DNA from: Gammaproteobacteria bacterium | GTDB taxonomy: Bacteria > Pseudomonadota > Gammaproteobacteria > Pseudomonadales > Ketobacteraceae | NCBI GenBank assembly: GCA_013178375.1 | Contig: JABLXQ010000025.1 | Coordinates: forward strand, 43,510 to 107,509 | Length of the DNA stretch: 64,000 bases | Reading direction: 5' to 3' | In this document: piece by piece, positions 31,024 through 40,539 of the stretch | How positions within the stretch are numbered: the first letter of the stretch is position 1 | Layout: each line of letters begins with the position of its first letter | The notes under the pieces: model-generated | Seen by the model: only the letters and a program-made list of their open reading frames with translations | The model's database searches: none | What the model was told of the DNA's origin: nothing | Position numbers and translations under genes: made by a program

Positions 31024-31226
31024 AGAACCCACGGGTTCTGAACAGACAATGGCAGGCAGGAAGAACCGGGGCAAGAACCAGCGGGTTCTGTTCGGACTAT
31101 CCAGAATCACACGCAGCTCCGCTTCAGTTTTGACTCCTTTCCAAAACTCTTGCTTACCTCAATCTCCAAGATTCGCAACGAATCGGAAAAAACAACATGC
31201 ACCGGTTCTGGTGACAGCCAGAACCG
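31024..31226. repeat. Group of AGAACC/GGTTCT inverted repeats
   Basis: Three hairpin-forming pairs share the same half-site: AGAACCC-AC-GGGTTCT (31024-31039), AGAACC-AGCG-GGTTCT (31074-31089) and CGGTTCTGG-N6-CCAGAACCG (31203-31226). A single half-site lies at about 31062. On the minus strand the third is followed 7 nt later by TTGTTTTTT and may terminate the lipoprotein transcript; the first two lie just upstream of the DUF2236 gene. Confidence 0.6.
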
Positions 31227-31253
31227 CTTCGCAAACACAGCTTTATTCAGCCA

Positions 31254-31640
31254 TTACAAAGACTTACAGTATCCATCAGGAAGCGTTATTTCATACAACT
31301 TACCCCCGATATTATAAATTTGCTTGCACGAACCAGTATATGTGACCACCGATACAGTCTGGACGCCTACCAAAGCAGTGGCTTTGAATGGCGGTTTGGC
31401 TTCCACCAATTCAACGACTTTCCCCTGCTCATCAACAATCACTGGCGTTCCATCCAAATTGAATCGAATGCTATAGGGCAAATAGCGCCGTGCCTGCACA
31501 TCATCTGTCGGTGGATTACTCACATCATCTGATCCATTAGGTTTATCAGAACCATCTCCACACCCTCCAACCAGCGGAATAGAAGCCAGTAGCACTACTG
31601 CCAAAGATTTTATTGCAATGCTGGGAACACTTGAAAACAT
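31254..31640 (-). CDS. Small predicted lipoprotein
   Basis: A 128-residue protein with a signal peptide and lipobox (IPLVGGC, cysteine at about residue 27), followed by a Gly/Ser/Asp-rich linker and a domain with two further cysteines in TYTGSCKQIYNI and LPDGYCKSL that could form a disulfide. No family is recognised. GAGG lies 7 nt before the ATG. It follows the FecR-barrel gene by 24 bp on the same strand, so it may be an outer-membrane partner of that protein. Base composition is AT-rich for the window. Confidence 0.65.
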   Translation of the reverse strand: MFSSVPSIAIKSLAVVLLASIPLVGGCGDGSDKPNGSDDVSNPPTDDVQARRYLPYSIRFNLDGTPVIVDEQGKVVELVEAKPPFKATALVGVQTVSVVTYTGSCKQIYNIGGKLYEITLPDGYCKSL

Positions 31641-31664
31641 GGTCTTACCTCAATTAGCTATTGG

Positions 31665-34600
31665 TCAAAAATTTAATGAAAACCTGAGAAAGTAAAATCG
31701 TGAAGGATAAAAACCCAGATATGAAACGCCCCCCTCTTTGTATTGCACTATTCCAGTATCGTTGTCTCCAATATTGTTTACACCAGTTCCAATCACCCCC
31801 AATCGGCGAGGCAACCTATATTCTGCCAGAAAATCTGTAACGTAAGCGCTGTCACGAACCGACAAATCATCACCTGGTCCCGCCACCGTAAAGTCATGAC
31901 GATAATAGGTCCCCCGCACTGCCAACGAAAGATGATTACTTGCAAACCAAGAGAACTCTAAAGGAACCGACTCATTCTTGGCTTCAACTACTCCATCAAT
32001 TGCCGTCTCACTTGATGGATCTTGCAACTCTGCCAGCTTATAAGCCGTTCGGACATAGAAATCCGTCGAGAAAATATATGTCAGATAAAGGTCACCCAAA
32101 TTCTCAGTAATACTCCCACTGGTATTAATGCTACCGTCAGAAATTCTGACATCATCAATTAATCGGCGGACAAACGATGCACCTACCCTCCAGCTTGATC
32201 CTGCGGAGTAATCAAGACCTATCCCACCGTTCCTGCTCTGCAGACCATCCCGATCACCATAAAACTGATTGAACCCTACAACAGTCACAGGCTCAACTGA
32301 CTGGTTAGCCGCAGCTACTTTTGACACCGCCTTGAACGCAGCCACGCGTAGCGTTAGATCGTCCGTCAGGCGTGTCAGCATCCCCAGCTTCGGGGACCAT
32401 CGATCTTGATCGGACTCAAGCGGTTCACTAATCTGCTCTTGAATTACGTCAACATAAGAAATAAGCGGGATCTGCGTCGTGGTTATCGTCTGGGTACTAA
32501 CGTCACCCGACCGCGACATATCAACGTATTCAACACCAAACTGAAAATCGGTAGAATTTTGCGGACTCCAGTATACATAGCCATACGCATTGTCCTGCCG
32601 CTGCACAGACTCCTCTCCGAGTGTTATATCTACGTCTATAAACGTTGGCAAGCCAGCGCCATCAAAAAACGAAACGCTGCTTGCCAACGATGATTCAATA
32701 TCGACACGCGTGCTTCCAACTCCGTAAACGAAGCGGGAATTTTCCGTTTTGGTAATGCCTTGCACTTCCAGGGTCTCAGGGGACTGCTCCAGTCGAAGCT
32801 CACTGAAGTTATCGGTAACAACCTGCTCCTGACTATTATCGAGCTGCTGGCGCGAATAGGACAAGAGCACGGCATTTCGCGGGCTCCAATAGTGAACAAT
32901 TCCAAACCTATTTGTTTCCCTCTCTTCGGTTTCGCTGACTATCTGAATACCCTTGCCTTCCCACTGAGGAGTTAGGTCGCCGTGGTCCCACTGAAAGTTG
33001 CGCGATTCCAGCTGAATACTGGTGTCTGGACTCAATTGAACTTGCATAAACCCATTATATATATCCTGTTCCTGATCCGCGTTTTTTCTCCATCCATCCG
33101 ATTCAAAGTGAAACTGCCCCAAACTCAATGCCACTGGCCCAGCTAGGAACGATCCCACCAAATCATCCCCCCAAGTACCATCACTTCCGCCATAGCCGTT
33201 CGCCATGCCGTACACACCGTCCTGGGTAAACAGGGAATGGTATTCATTGAAACTCGGCCTCTGCGGGCCAGCCCCGGCAACCACCGACAAATCCGATTCA
33301 GATAGTTGTGGCTGCAGTGGATACGCACTTAGCGGCTGCCACAACTGCGATTGCAACAGCTCTGAAACCCGTGCTGTTTCATACCGCGGATCGCCCGCAT
33401 ACTTATCCGCCAACAACCGATGCCCTTCCGAATTCGTCGGGTCTCTCCGAATCGCATCCCACCCATTCAGCAGCACACCCTGATCATACCCCACCTCGTC
33501 ATACGCCCTTGCCAGCGTCGCGCTGCGTGACGCAGCATCACTCTGCAACAACGTCTCCGAGCGGTAAATATCGCGCTTGTCATTCAACTCTTTCGACTTT
33601 TCCAGCTCATCCACCGCGCCAATCGGGTCATTGGCAAACAGCTTGTGCACCCCGGTATAAAAATACGGTGTTGGATCATTGGGATCAAACTGCTTCGCCA
33701 GGTCCCACTGCTTGATCGCCTCGCCATCCCGCTTTTCCTCGAAATAAGCACGGCCCAGGTAGGAGCGCAGGGTGCTGCGCAGCGGGTCCAGGCTCACGGC
33801 GTATTCCAGTTGCCGGCGTCCGTCTTCCAGCTTGCCGTCCCGCAGCAAGGCCAAACCAAGACCCAGGTGATTTTGCGGATCGGCGGAATCCTGTTTCAAT
33901 GCATCCTGGAAATTATCCCGGGCGGTTTTGAGGTTCAGGCTGAACAGGTTGACGAATCCTTTGGCACTTAAAATGGCGACTTGTGGTTGCTGCTGTTCCG
34001 GCGGCAATTTGTCGATCTGCGCCAGTGCTTTTTTCGCTGCACCAATATCGCCTTGGGTCAGGCGCAGCTCTACCAACCGCAGCCAGGCCAATGCATTGGC
34101 TGGCTCAACATCTGTCGCTTTCTTGGCGCTGGCCAAAGCATCGTCCAGTTGCAGTGACGCCTGCTGTGCATAGGAAAGTGCGATATGGCTTGCAGCCTGT
34201 TGCGGTGCCAGTTCGACCGCCTTGTGCGCTGACGCCAGTGCAGGCTCCGCACGATTGCGGGCTGCGTCCGCCACGGCTTTTAACGCATGTGCTGTACCGG
34301 CTTGCGGGCCTTGCAACAGAGCAGGAATCAGGGCGTCGAATTCATCCGACCGGCCCACTGCCAGCAACAAGGAAGCACGGGCAAGGTCCAGGGCAGGCGA
34401 TGCGGCGGGATTCTGTTCCAGGGATTGCAGCGCAAGATCAGGCCGGTTTTGTTGCAGGAAGGGAGTAAGCGCATCCAGACGCGCTTTCTCCTCCGCACTC
34501 ACGGGCTGGATATTTTGCAGCGTCAGCACGGGCGGGTAGTGAATCGCCCATTCCACTCGGCTGGCAGAGGGAACATTAATGCGGGTCAGCGATGCGGTGC

Positions 34601-35171
34601 GCGATGTGGCCTGCACCTGCTGCCCCGATGTGATCGATTCGGTGCCCGCATCGTTGTAGGTCTTCACCTTGCCTTCCATCACCGCCACGCCGGCCGCCGC
34701 AGGCGACGCACTGACGATGAATTCAGTGCCTTCCACCACGGCGTTCACGTAGGGCGTGCTGACTTCAAAGCGGTTGACGATGCGGCTGATGAAATGGGCA
34801 AAGCCCTGCGACAAACCCAGCAGAAATCCGTCTTCCTGCTGCTGCGCAGGAAAATCCAGCAGGCTGTTTTCATCCAGGCGGACGAAGGAATTGTTGCGCA
34901 GGTAAAGCGCGGCACGGCTGTTCGGCCCTACCCGTACGCTGTCGCCGGGGCAGACGGTTTGCTCAACCTGCAGTTGCTGCCAGTCGATGGCTGCGGATTT
35001 GCGTTCCACCGCGCCAGTGATGGCGACGGCTTTCGCCAACCAGTCGTCGCAGGCCCAGGTGGCGGGCGCTGCAAACACAAGCAGCAGCAAAAGGCTGCGA
35101 CTGCATGCGGTCAGAATGGAACGGATTGGACGGACACTGCAGTCCGGATGCTGTGGCCTGGCGTGTAACAC
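31665..35171 (-). CDS. FecR-TPR-beta-barrel outer-membrane protein
   Basis: About 1168 residues. A signal peptide (about 15-40, SLLLLLVFAAPATWA) precedes a FecR domain (about 50-200, with LYLRNNSFVRLDENSLLDF and NAVVEGTEFIV), then TPR-like repeats (about 230-620), then a long beta-rich region (about 645-1168) ending in RFSLNF, a terminal phenylalanine typical of outer-membrane barrels. The GTG at 35169-35171 with GGGGA upstream is preferred; the frame continues 40 codons further. The barrel part, from about 33300 leftward, is visibly AT-richer than the rest. It lies between a CHASE2 cyclase and a lipoprotein gene. Its role is unknown; an envelope channel or sensor is inferred. Confidence 0.8.
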   Translation of the reverse strand: MLHARPQHPDCSVRPIRSILTACSRSLLLLLVFAAPATWACDDWLAKAVAITGAVERKSAAIDWQQLQVEQTVCPGDSVRVGPNSRAALYLRNNSFVRLDENSLLDFPAQQQEDGFLLGLSQGFAHFISRIVNRFEVSTPYVNAVVEGTEFIVSASPAAAGVAVMEGKVKTYNDAGTESITSGQQVQATSRTASLTRINVPSASRVEWAIHYPPVLTLQNIQPVSAEEKARLDALTPFLQQNRPDLALQSLEQNPAASPALDLARASLLLAVGRSDEFDALIPALLQGPQAGTAHALKAVADAARNRAEPALASAHKAVELAPQQAASHIALSYAQQASLQLDDALASAKKATDVEPANALAWLRLVELRLTQGDIGAAKKALAQIDKLPPEQQQPQVAILSAKGFVNLFSLNLKTARDNFQDALKQDSADPQNHLGLGLALLRDGKLEDGRRQLEYAVSLDPLRSTLRSYLGRAYFEEKRDGEAIKQWDLAKQFDPNDPTPYFYTGVHKLFANDPIGAVDELEKSKELNDKRDIYRSETLLQSDAASRSATLARAYDEVGYDQGVLLNGWDAIRRDPTNSEGHRLLADKYAGDPRYETARVSELLQSQLWQPLSAYPLQPQLSESDLSVVAGAGPQRPSFNEYHSLFTQDGVYGMANGYGGSDGTWGDDLVGSFLAGPVALSLGQFHFESDGWRKNADQEQDIYNGFMQVQLSPDTSIQLESRNFQWDHGDLTPQWEGKGIQIVSETEERETNRFGIVHYWSPRNAVLLSYSRQQLDNSQEQVVTDNFSELRLEQSPETLEVQGITKTENSRFVYGVGSTRVDIESSLASSVSFFDGAGLPTFIDVDITLGEESVQRQDNAYGYVYWSPQNSTDFQFGVEYVDMSRSGDVSTQTITTTQIPLISYVDVIQEQISEPLESDQDRWSPKLGMLTRLTDDLTLRVAAFKAVSKVAAANQSVEPVTVVGFNQFYGDRDGLQSRNGGIGLDYSAGSSWRVGASFVRRLIDDVRISDGSINTSGSITENLGDLYLTYIFSTDFYVRTAYKLAELQDPSSETAIDGVVEAKNESVPLEFSWFASNHLSLAVRGTYYRHDFTVAGPGDDLSVRDSAYVTDFLAEYRLPRRLGVIGTGVNNIGDNDTGIVQYKEGGVSYLGFYPSRFYFLRFSLNF

Positions 35172-35377
35172 TGGTATTCCCCGCGCGTCGTCTTCGTGAT
35201 CTGCCTGATTGCAAATCCCCGCATGGACTACCGAATGAAAGGCCTGAAGGTCCTCGGTGCCAGACTGCGCACGGCTGCATTGCAATGGCAAAACAGCACG
35301 TCATTTCAACCATGAAAGGGGTTCAACTATTGTGTCGCCATTTTCCGCGCAAATCTATCGACGTCATGTGAATATTG

Positions 35378-37363
35378 TCATTTCTGGCTGAGAGGAATTA
35401 CACCGGCATCGAGCCATTGCTGATTTTCATCCTGCCGCCGCGCAGGATTTTCCAGCAGCATCGCCAGAAATTGACTGGGCGCATCAGCAGGATAGCGCGC
35501 GCTCAGGTCACGGAACAGTTGCGCGGCCGTCGCGCGATTGCCGCGTTCAAATTCCGTCAGTGCATGATCAAATTGCTGCAGCAGTTGCGGTGGCTCGGTA
35601 CTGACTGTTGTATAAAGCCGCAGGGGCTTGTCTTTACCGACGAAGCGGAAACGGCCCAGATTGCGTGTTTTTTCGTCAGGATTGGGCACGCAGTCCTCGC
35701 TCAGCAACACCTGGGTGCCGATCTGCTTGTTGACGCCCTCCAGGCGTGCAGTGGTATTGACGATGTCGCCCATGGCGCGGAATTCGTAGTGATCCACCGC
35801 GCCAAAATGGCCCAGCACGATTTCGCCCGCGTGCAAGCCCATGCGGGTGGGCAGGCAATGCTCTGGATGGCGCTCATTGAATTGGTGCACCGCATGCTGG
35901 ATCTCGCTGATGACAGGCGCCAGGGTGGACCACGCAGCAGTGGGTTCAAGGTGCGGCCAGAGCGCAATGATGCCGTCACCCGCCACATCAGAGATAAGGC
36001 CCTTGCCGTTGCGTATGGCGCCAATCACGGCGGAGTAGTAATCCTGCATCAGACGGGCCAGTTCGGCCGGTGCCAGTTGCTCGGACAGGCGCGAGTAGCC
36101 CTGCGCATCCGTCACCAGACAGACGCTGTGGTGGTGTTCCTGGCTGGCGGGCAGATCGTGCTGCTCGATCAGACGACGGATTTCCTCAACCGGAAGATAT
36201 TTGCCGAAGGCCTGCTGCAGGCGCATTTTCTGCAGATGCAGTTCCCGTGTGCGCAACCACATGCCAAGGCCGCCGGCCAGCGGCGTCAGCAGCAACACGC
36301 CGTTGAACCAGGGCAGCCACAGATTCTGCGTCGTGAACAACACATAGCAAAGCAGGCTGAATCCTGCAGCCACCGTCATTATCAGAAGTGCAGACGCCAC
36401 CGGTGCCAGTTTGCGTGCCAGTGTGAACACCAGCATTCCCAGTAGCCAGACCAACACCACACTCACCAGCGGGGGCAATTCCCGCAGCCAGGAATCATCC
36501 TGCAGGTTGGCGAAGGCGGTGGCCGCCAGTTCAACGCCACTGATGTCGAGGCCAGTCTGCGCAGTGAATGCCGTGTAGAAGCCGTCACGCTGATCATGCT
36601 GATAACTGGCGGAATAGCCGATGAACACCACCGCGTCGCGCACATGCGTCGCCACCCACTGTGGTTGCTGGATCAGATCTGCGTACTCGATGGTGGTAAC
36701 GGATCGGGGTGGTCCATAAAAGTTGTAAAGCAGTTCATCGGTGGCAGGCAGCGCGGCATCGGGATGCAACTGCATGAACACCCGCGCGGGCAAGGTGACA
36801 TGACCTGGCAGAGCGGGATGGCGCAGAAAAAAACGGTCTACGCGGGCGGGAATTTTCGGCAGGATCAGCGGCGCGGTGTACAGCGCAGCAGCGGCCAGCG
36901 GTGGCAGTGGTTGCAGCAGCACCTGACGGTCAGCGACAGTGCCGTTACCCAGATCGATCAGCTGGCGATCCGAACGCGCAAACAGCAGCACGTTGCCCGC
37001 CGTGCGCAACGCGTTGGCAAATGCCTGGTCGCCAGCGTCATCCCGGGGCTGCTCAAAAAAGATGTCGAACACCAGCAGACGCGCGCCCAATGCATGCAAC
37101 CGTTCCACCGCCTGGGCATGCACCGCACGGGACCACTGGTGCGGCTTGTCCGGCAATCCCAGAGCTTGCGCACTTTCCCGCGTGACCGCAGCCACAACCA
37201 CCGCCGGCGGTGCCGGCCGCTCCCCGCGCAACTGGAACAGCATTTCCAGCCCCAGCCGCTGCTCCAGCGCTACACCCCAGGGCGAGCTGGTCCACACCGC
37301 ATACAGCGCCAACAGCAGCGCCGGCAGCATCATGACAAGCCAGCGCCGGAAACGGATAAGCAC
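35378..37363 (-). CDS. CHASE2 domain class III adenylate cyclase
   Basis: A 661-residue membrane receptor cyclase. TM1 lies at about 9-24, an extracytoplasmic CHASE2 domain at about 35-290, three membrane helices at about 298-370, and a cyclase domain at about 412-580. Metal ligands D419 (VTDAQGYS) and D463 (AGDGIIALW) and the transition-state residues N536 and R540 (GDIVNTTARLE) are present; D533 favours ATP. The usual substrate lysine three residues before GDG is D459. The start is GTG with AGGA 8 nt upstream. It begins the leftward cluster with the FecR-barrel gene, 206 bp downstream. CHASE2 cyclases with FecR-TPR neighbours recur in proteobacteria. Confidence 0.85.
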   Translation of the reverse strand: MLIRFRRWLVMMLPALLLALYAVWTSSPWGVALEQRLGLEMLFQLRGERPAPPAVVVAAVTRESAQALGLPDKPHQWSRAVHAQAVERLHALGARLLVFDIFFEQPRDDAGDQAFANALRTAGNVLLFARSDRQLIDLGNGTVADRQVLLQPLPPLAAAALYTAPLILPKIPARVDRFFLRHPALPGHVTLPARVFMQLHPDAALPATDELLYNFYGPPRSVTTIEYADLIQQPQWVATHVRDAVVFIGYSASYQHDQRDGFYTAFTAQTGLDISGVELAATAFANLQDDSWLRELPPLVSVVLVWLLGMLVFTLARKLAPVASALLIMTVAAGFSLLCYVLFTTQNLWLPWFNGVLLLTPLAGGLGMWLRTRELHLQKMRLQQAFGKYLPVEEIRRLIEQHDLPASQEHHHSVCLVTDAQGYSRLSEQLAPAELARLMQDYYSAVIGAIRNGKGLISDVAGDGIIALWPHLEPTAAWSTLAPVISEIQHAVHQFNERHPEHCLPTRMGLHAGEIVLGHFGAVDHYEFRAMGDIVNTTARLEGVNKQIGTQVLLSEDCVPNPDEKTRNLGRFRFVGKDKPLRLYTTVSTEPPQLLQQFDHALTEFERGNRATAAQLFRDLSARYPADAPSQFLAMLLENPARRQDENQQWLDAGVIPLSQK

Positions 37364-37445
37364 GGGGATTCATCCTGCTCTCGTGAAGAGCAGACACTAT
37401 AGCGTCAATCGCGACGAGGAAAAATGCCGGCGCGCCGCAATGCAC

Positions 37446-38399
37446 TCAGCGACTGGCAGGAACGCGCTGGAATTGCCCCCAGGCAGCATCACACTGGTTG
37501 TAGCGCTGGGGATTCACATAAACCAGATGATCGTCATGCAGACTGCACTGGGTTACCGCGACACCGCCTTCACAATTGTCGTAAGTGGCACAGAATCCCT
37601 GCCCCCGCACGCAACCGACGCCCGCACTGGGTTGATCGCAGGCATCCGACACCAGCGGCTCACCCACACACTGATTGGTCTCGGCCCAGCGTTTCAGACT
37701 GGTTTTCGCCGTGAGGGACCACCCCAACGAAATGTAATAGGGCACCACGAAATCCCACTTGCCGCGCACTTCCACCACAGGGAAGGCCGCTTTCTTCCAG
37801 CCCAGTTCATCCTGGGCGCGACAGGAATCCGTATTTGAATAAGGAAAACTTTGCGACGCCAACGCAACGCCGGCAAAGACATCGGAATGGCCGCACGCAA
37901 GTTTGCCGGCCATTGCGCCACCGTTGGAAAGCCCAACCGCATACACCCGTTGCGGATCGAGCTGCAGTCTGGATTTTTTCGGATTGGTCAGGCACTGCAC
38001 CAGATGCAGTGCAAAGCCTTCGTCATCATGCCCGCGCGGCTCACAGCAGAAATCGCCGGCGTCCCAGGTAGTGGGAAATCCCAGCGCCTGTGGATACGCC
38101 ACCACAACACCTTCGCGATCTGCAAATTCTTTCCAGCAGGATGTCGTGATCTGGGCGGATGACGATGAACTCTGACCGTGAAAGTCCACTACCAGTGGTG
38201 CATTCGGCTGATAGGTTTGCGGCACATAGAGACGGTACGTGCGCCAGCGGCCATCATGCCGCATGTAGATGATGCGTGCCTTGCCAGGTGCGGAACGAAT
38301 CCAGCCGCACATGTTGTTGAAACCATCAAAGGCAAACGCAGTGGGAAGTGAAAAACTCCAGACTGCCAGCAATAGAGCGCTGAAAAAAAACTTCTTCAT
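37446..38399 (-). CDS. Secreted PHB depolymerase/feruloyl-esterase family hydrolase
   Basis: A 317-residue alpha/beta hydrolase of the LpqC/esterase-PHB family. A signal peptide ends near PTAFA (residue 23). The nucleophile is S158 in VGLSNGGAMAG, the oxyanion region is VDFHGQSSS, and a histidine in SLHDDHLVY near the C-terminus completes the likely triad. At least ten cysteines suggest disulfides, fitting an exported enzyme. The ATG at 38397-38399 follows GAAGGG. The substrate (polyhydroxyalkanoate, feruloyl or other ester) cannot be told from sequence. Confidence 0.85.
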   Translation of the reverse strand: MKKFFFSALLLAVWSFSLPTAFAFDGFNNMCGWIRSAPGKARIIYMRHDGRWRTYRLYVPQTYQPNAPLVVDFHGQSSSSSAQITTSCWKEFADREGVVVAYPQALGFPTTWDAGDFCCEPRGHDDEGFALHLVQCLTNPKKSRLQLDPQRVYAVGLSNGGAMAGKLACGHSDVFAGVALASQSFPYSNTDSCRAQDELGWKKAAFPVVEVRGKWDFVVPYYISLGWSLTAKTSLKRWAETNQCVGEPLVSDACDQPSAGVGCVRGQGFCATYDNCEGGVAVTQCSLHDDHLVYVNPQRYNQCDAAWGQFQRVPASR

Positions 38400-38506
38400 G
38401 ATAAAGCCCTTCTCATCGCATCCTTGCGTTTCAGTATAGCTGCGGATGAAAAAAGCAAATTTTCCGGGCGCCAACGATATGCCAGTCACTCGCTGGAAAA
38501 AGAAGA

Positions 38507-39778
38507 TTATTCTGACGCGGAGGAATTGGCTACAGCGGAGAGAGGAAGAATCAGCGTGAATGTGGCTCCTTTGCCAAACTCACTTTGTAAAGTTACAGAA
38601 CCATGCATGAGATCCACCAGATTTTTTACGATGGCGAGGCCCAATCCAGTGCCTTTCTCGGACAATTCGGTTGTCGCGTGAAATTGTTCGAACGGCAGAA
38701 AGACTTTCTCCTTGTTCTGCTCCGCGATGCCAATGCCTTCGTCCTGCACCACCAGCCGCAGGCCATTCGCCACAGGCTCGCATCGCACCAGCACATTTTT
38801 TTGCGACGGCGTGAACTTGACTGCATTGGATACCAGATTCAGCGCAATTTGTCCCAGTTTCTTGACGTCACCCAGGTATTGCGCCGGCAGGGCAGGATCG
38901 ATCTGAAGTTGCAGCAGCACACCTTTTTCTTCGACTACTACCTGCAGCGTGTCGCACACTTCCCTGAGCAGGGCGGCGGGTGAAAATGGCTGCTCCTGCA
39001 GCGTCATCTTGCCTACTTCGATCTTGGACAGGTCGAGCACGTCGCTCACCAGATCAACCAGACGGCGTGCAGCGGAGCCGATCAGGCCCACGCCTTCGCG
39101 CACATAATCCGGTACCGTGTCGACCGCGATCCGTTTCTGCAGCCGCTGGGCAAAACCGGCAATCGCATTCAATGGCGTGCGCATTTCATGATTGACCGTG
39201 GCAAAAAATCGCGAGCGATAGGCAATGTTTTCTTCCAGCTCGCGCTGGGCCCGCGCCAGCTCACGATTCAGATCTTCGGTCTCACGCAGTTTCAGACGCA
39301 GTTCCAGCAGCGCCACCACATGGTGTGCCAGCGTGGTCAGCGCATGCACCTGGGTCGGCGAGCAGGTGCGCGGCTTGATATCGATGGCGCAGAGTGTTCC
39401 CAGTGCGAAGCCGTCGTGGGTGATCAGCGGCGCTCCGGCGTAGAAACGGATGTTGGGAGCAGACAGCACCAGCGGATTGTCAGCGAAACGCGGATCGCAG
39501 GTGACATCCTCCACGATCAGGGGGTCCGATTGCAGGATGGCATGGGCGCAAAAGGCAAGGTCGCGACTGGTTTCGGCAGCATCCAGACCTTGCCGGGATT
39601 TGAACCACTGACGATCCCGGTCCACCAGGCTCACCAGCGAAATCGGCGTGTCGCAAATAAAAGACAACAACTGAGTAACGGCGTCGAAATCCGCTTCCGG
39701 TGAGGTATCGAGGACCGCATAACGCGCCAATGCCCGCAGGCGGTCCTCTTCGTCATGGGCGCATGGCGCGACCAGCAT
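38507..39778 (-). CDS. GAF domain sensor histidine kinase
   Basis: A 423-residue soluble kinase. A GAF domain spans about 18-160 (with the LVDRDRQWFKSRQGLD and FYAGAPL segments of light- and redox-sensor GAFs), a short coiled coil follows, then HisKA with FFATVNHEMRTPLNAIAGF (phospho-His) and an HATPase domain with NLVSNAVKFT, DEGIGI and GTGLGLAIVK. There is no receiver domain and no membrane segment. No response regulator gene is adjacent, so it is an orphan. The ATG at 39776-39778 has GAGGGA upstream; a TTG two codons earlier is less likely. Confidence 0.9.
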   Translation of the reverse strand: MLVAPCAHDEEDRLRALARYAVLDTSPEADFDAVTQLLSFICDTPISLVSLVDRDRQWFKSRQGLDAAETSRDLAFCAHAILQSDPLIVEDVTCDPRFADNPLVLSAPNIRFYAGAPLITHDGFALGTLCAIDIKPRTCSPTQVHALTTLAHHVVALLELRLKLRETEDLNRELARAQRELEENIAYRSRFFATVNHEMRTPLNAIAGFAQRLQKRIAVDTVPDYVREGVGLIGSAARRLVDLVSDVLDLSKIEVGKMTLQEQPFSPAALLREVCDTLQVVVEEKGVLLQLQIDPALPAQYLGDVKKLGQIALNLVSNAVKFTPSQKNVLVRCEPVANGLRLVVQDEGIGIAEQNKEKVFLPFEQFHATTELSEKGTGLGLAIVKNLVDLMHGSVTLQSEFGKGATFTLILPLSAVANSSASE

Positions 39779-39843
39779 GTGCAATCCCTCGTGATATTCA
39801 GCGGCGTTGTTTCAGTATAGCAACGAGGCCAGGGGCGTCACTT

Positions 39844-40518
39844 TCAGCTCATCAAGGCATAGGGACCGCCGCGCTCCAGCGCGCGCCGATACGCAGGACG
39901 CTCATGCACACGCTGCAGAAATGCGTGCAACGACGGATACTTGGCGGCCAGATTGTCGCGCGCGGCAGCTGCTTCCAGCGGAAACGTCATCTGCACATCG
40001 GCTGCGGAAAAGCGGTCGCCCACGAACCACTGCCGTCCCTTCATCCGGCTTTCCACAAAACCGAGGTGGGTATCCAGGTTGGGCTGGATAAAGGACTGCA
40101 GTGTCTTGCCACTGATTCCCCTGGCAATTGGTTTGACAAAAAACGGCATCGGCGCGCGCTGGATGTGGTTGAAGATCAGTTTCATCACCAGCAGCGGCAT
40201 CAGCGAACCTTCCGCATAATGCAGCCAGTAGCTGAAATCCAGTTCGTTGTCAGTGCCGGCGACCGGATGGAACTGGTGCGCGGAATCGTATTTCCGCACT
40301 AGGTATTCAATGATGGCGCCGGACTCCGCAATCACGCGATCACCATCGCTAATGACCGGCGATTTGCCCAGCGGATGCACCGCGCGCAATTCCGGCGGCG
40401 CCAGCATGGTCTTGCTGTCGCGATTGTAGCGTTTCACTTCATATTGCAGGCCCAGTTCCTCCAACAGCCAGAGCACGCGCTGGGAACGGGAATTTTCCAG
40501 ATGGTGAACGATGATCAC
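39844..40518 (-). CDS. Glutathione S-transferase family protein
   Basis: A 224-residue protein with an N-terminal thioredoxin-like GST domain (about 1-80) carrying SRSQRVLWLLEELGL and the glutathione gamma-glutamyl-binding AESGAIIEYL, and a helical C-terminal domain (about 90-215). It most resembles single-gene bacterial GSTs annotated YghU/YfcG-like or thetaclass. The start is a GTG with GGAGAGG upstream. The substrate is unknown. Confidence 0.88.
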   Translation of the reverse strand: MIIVHHLENSRSQRVLWLLEELGLQYEVKRYNRDSKTMLAPPELRAVHPLGKSPVISDGDRVIAESGAIIEYLVRKYDSAHQFHPVAGTDNELDFSYWLHYAEGSLMPLLVMKLIFNHIQRAPMPFFVKPIARGISGKTLQSFIQPNLDTHLGFVESRMKGRQWFVGDRFSAADVQMTFPLEAAAARDNLAAKYPSLHAFLQRVHERPAYRRALERGGPYALMS

Positions 40519-40539
40519 ATCAACCTCTCCAGTATGTCG

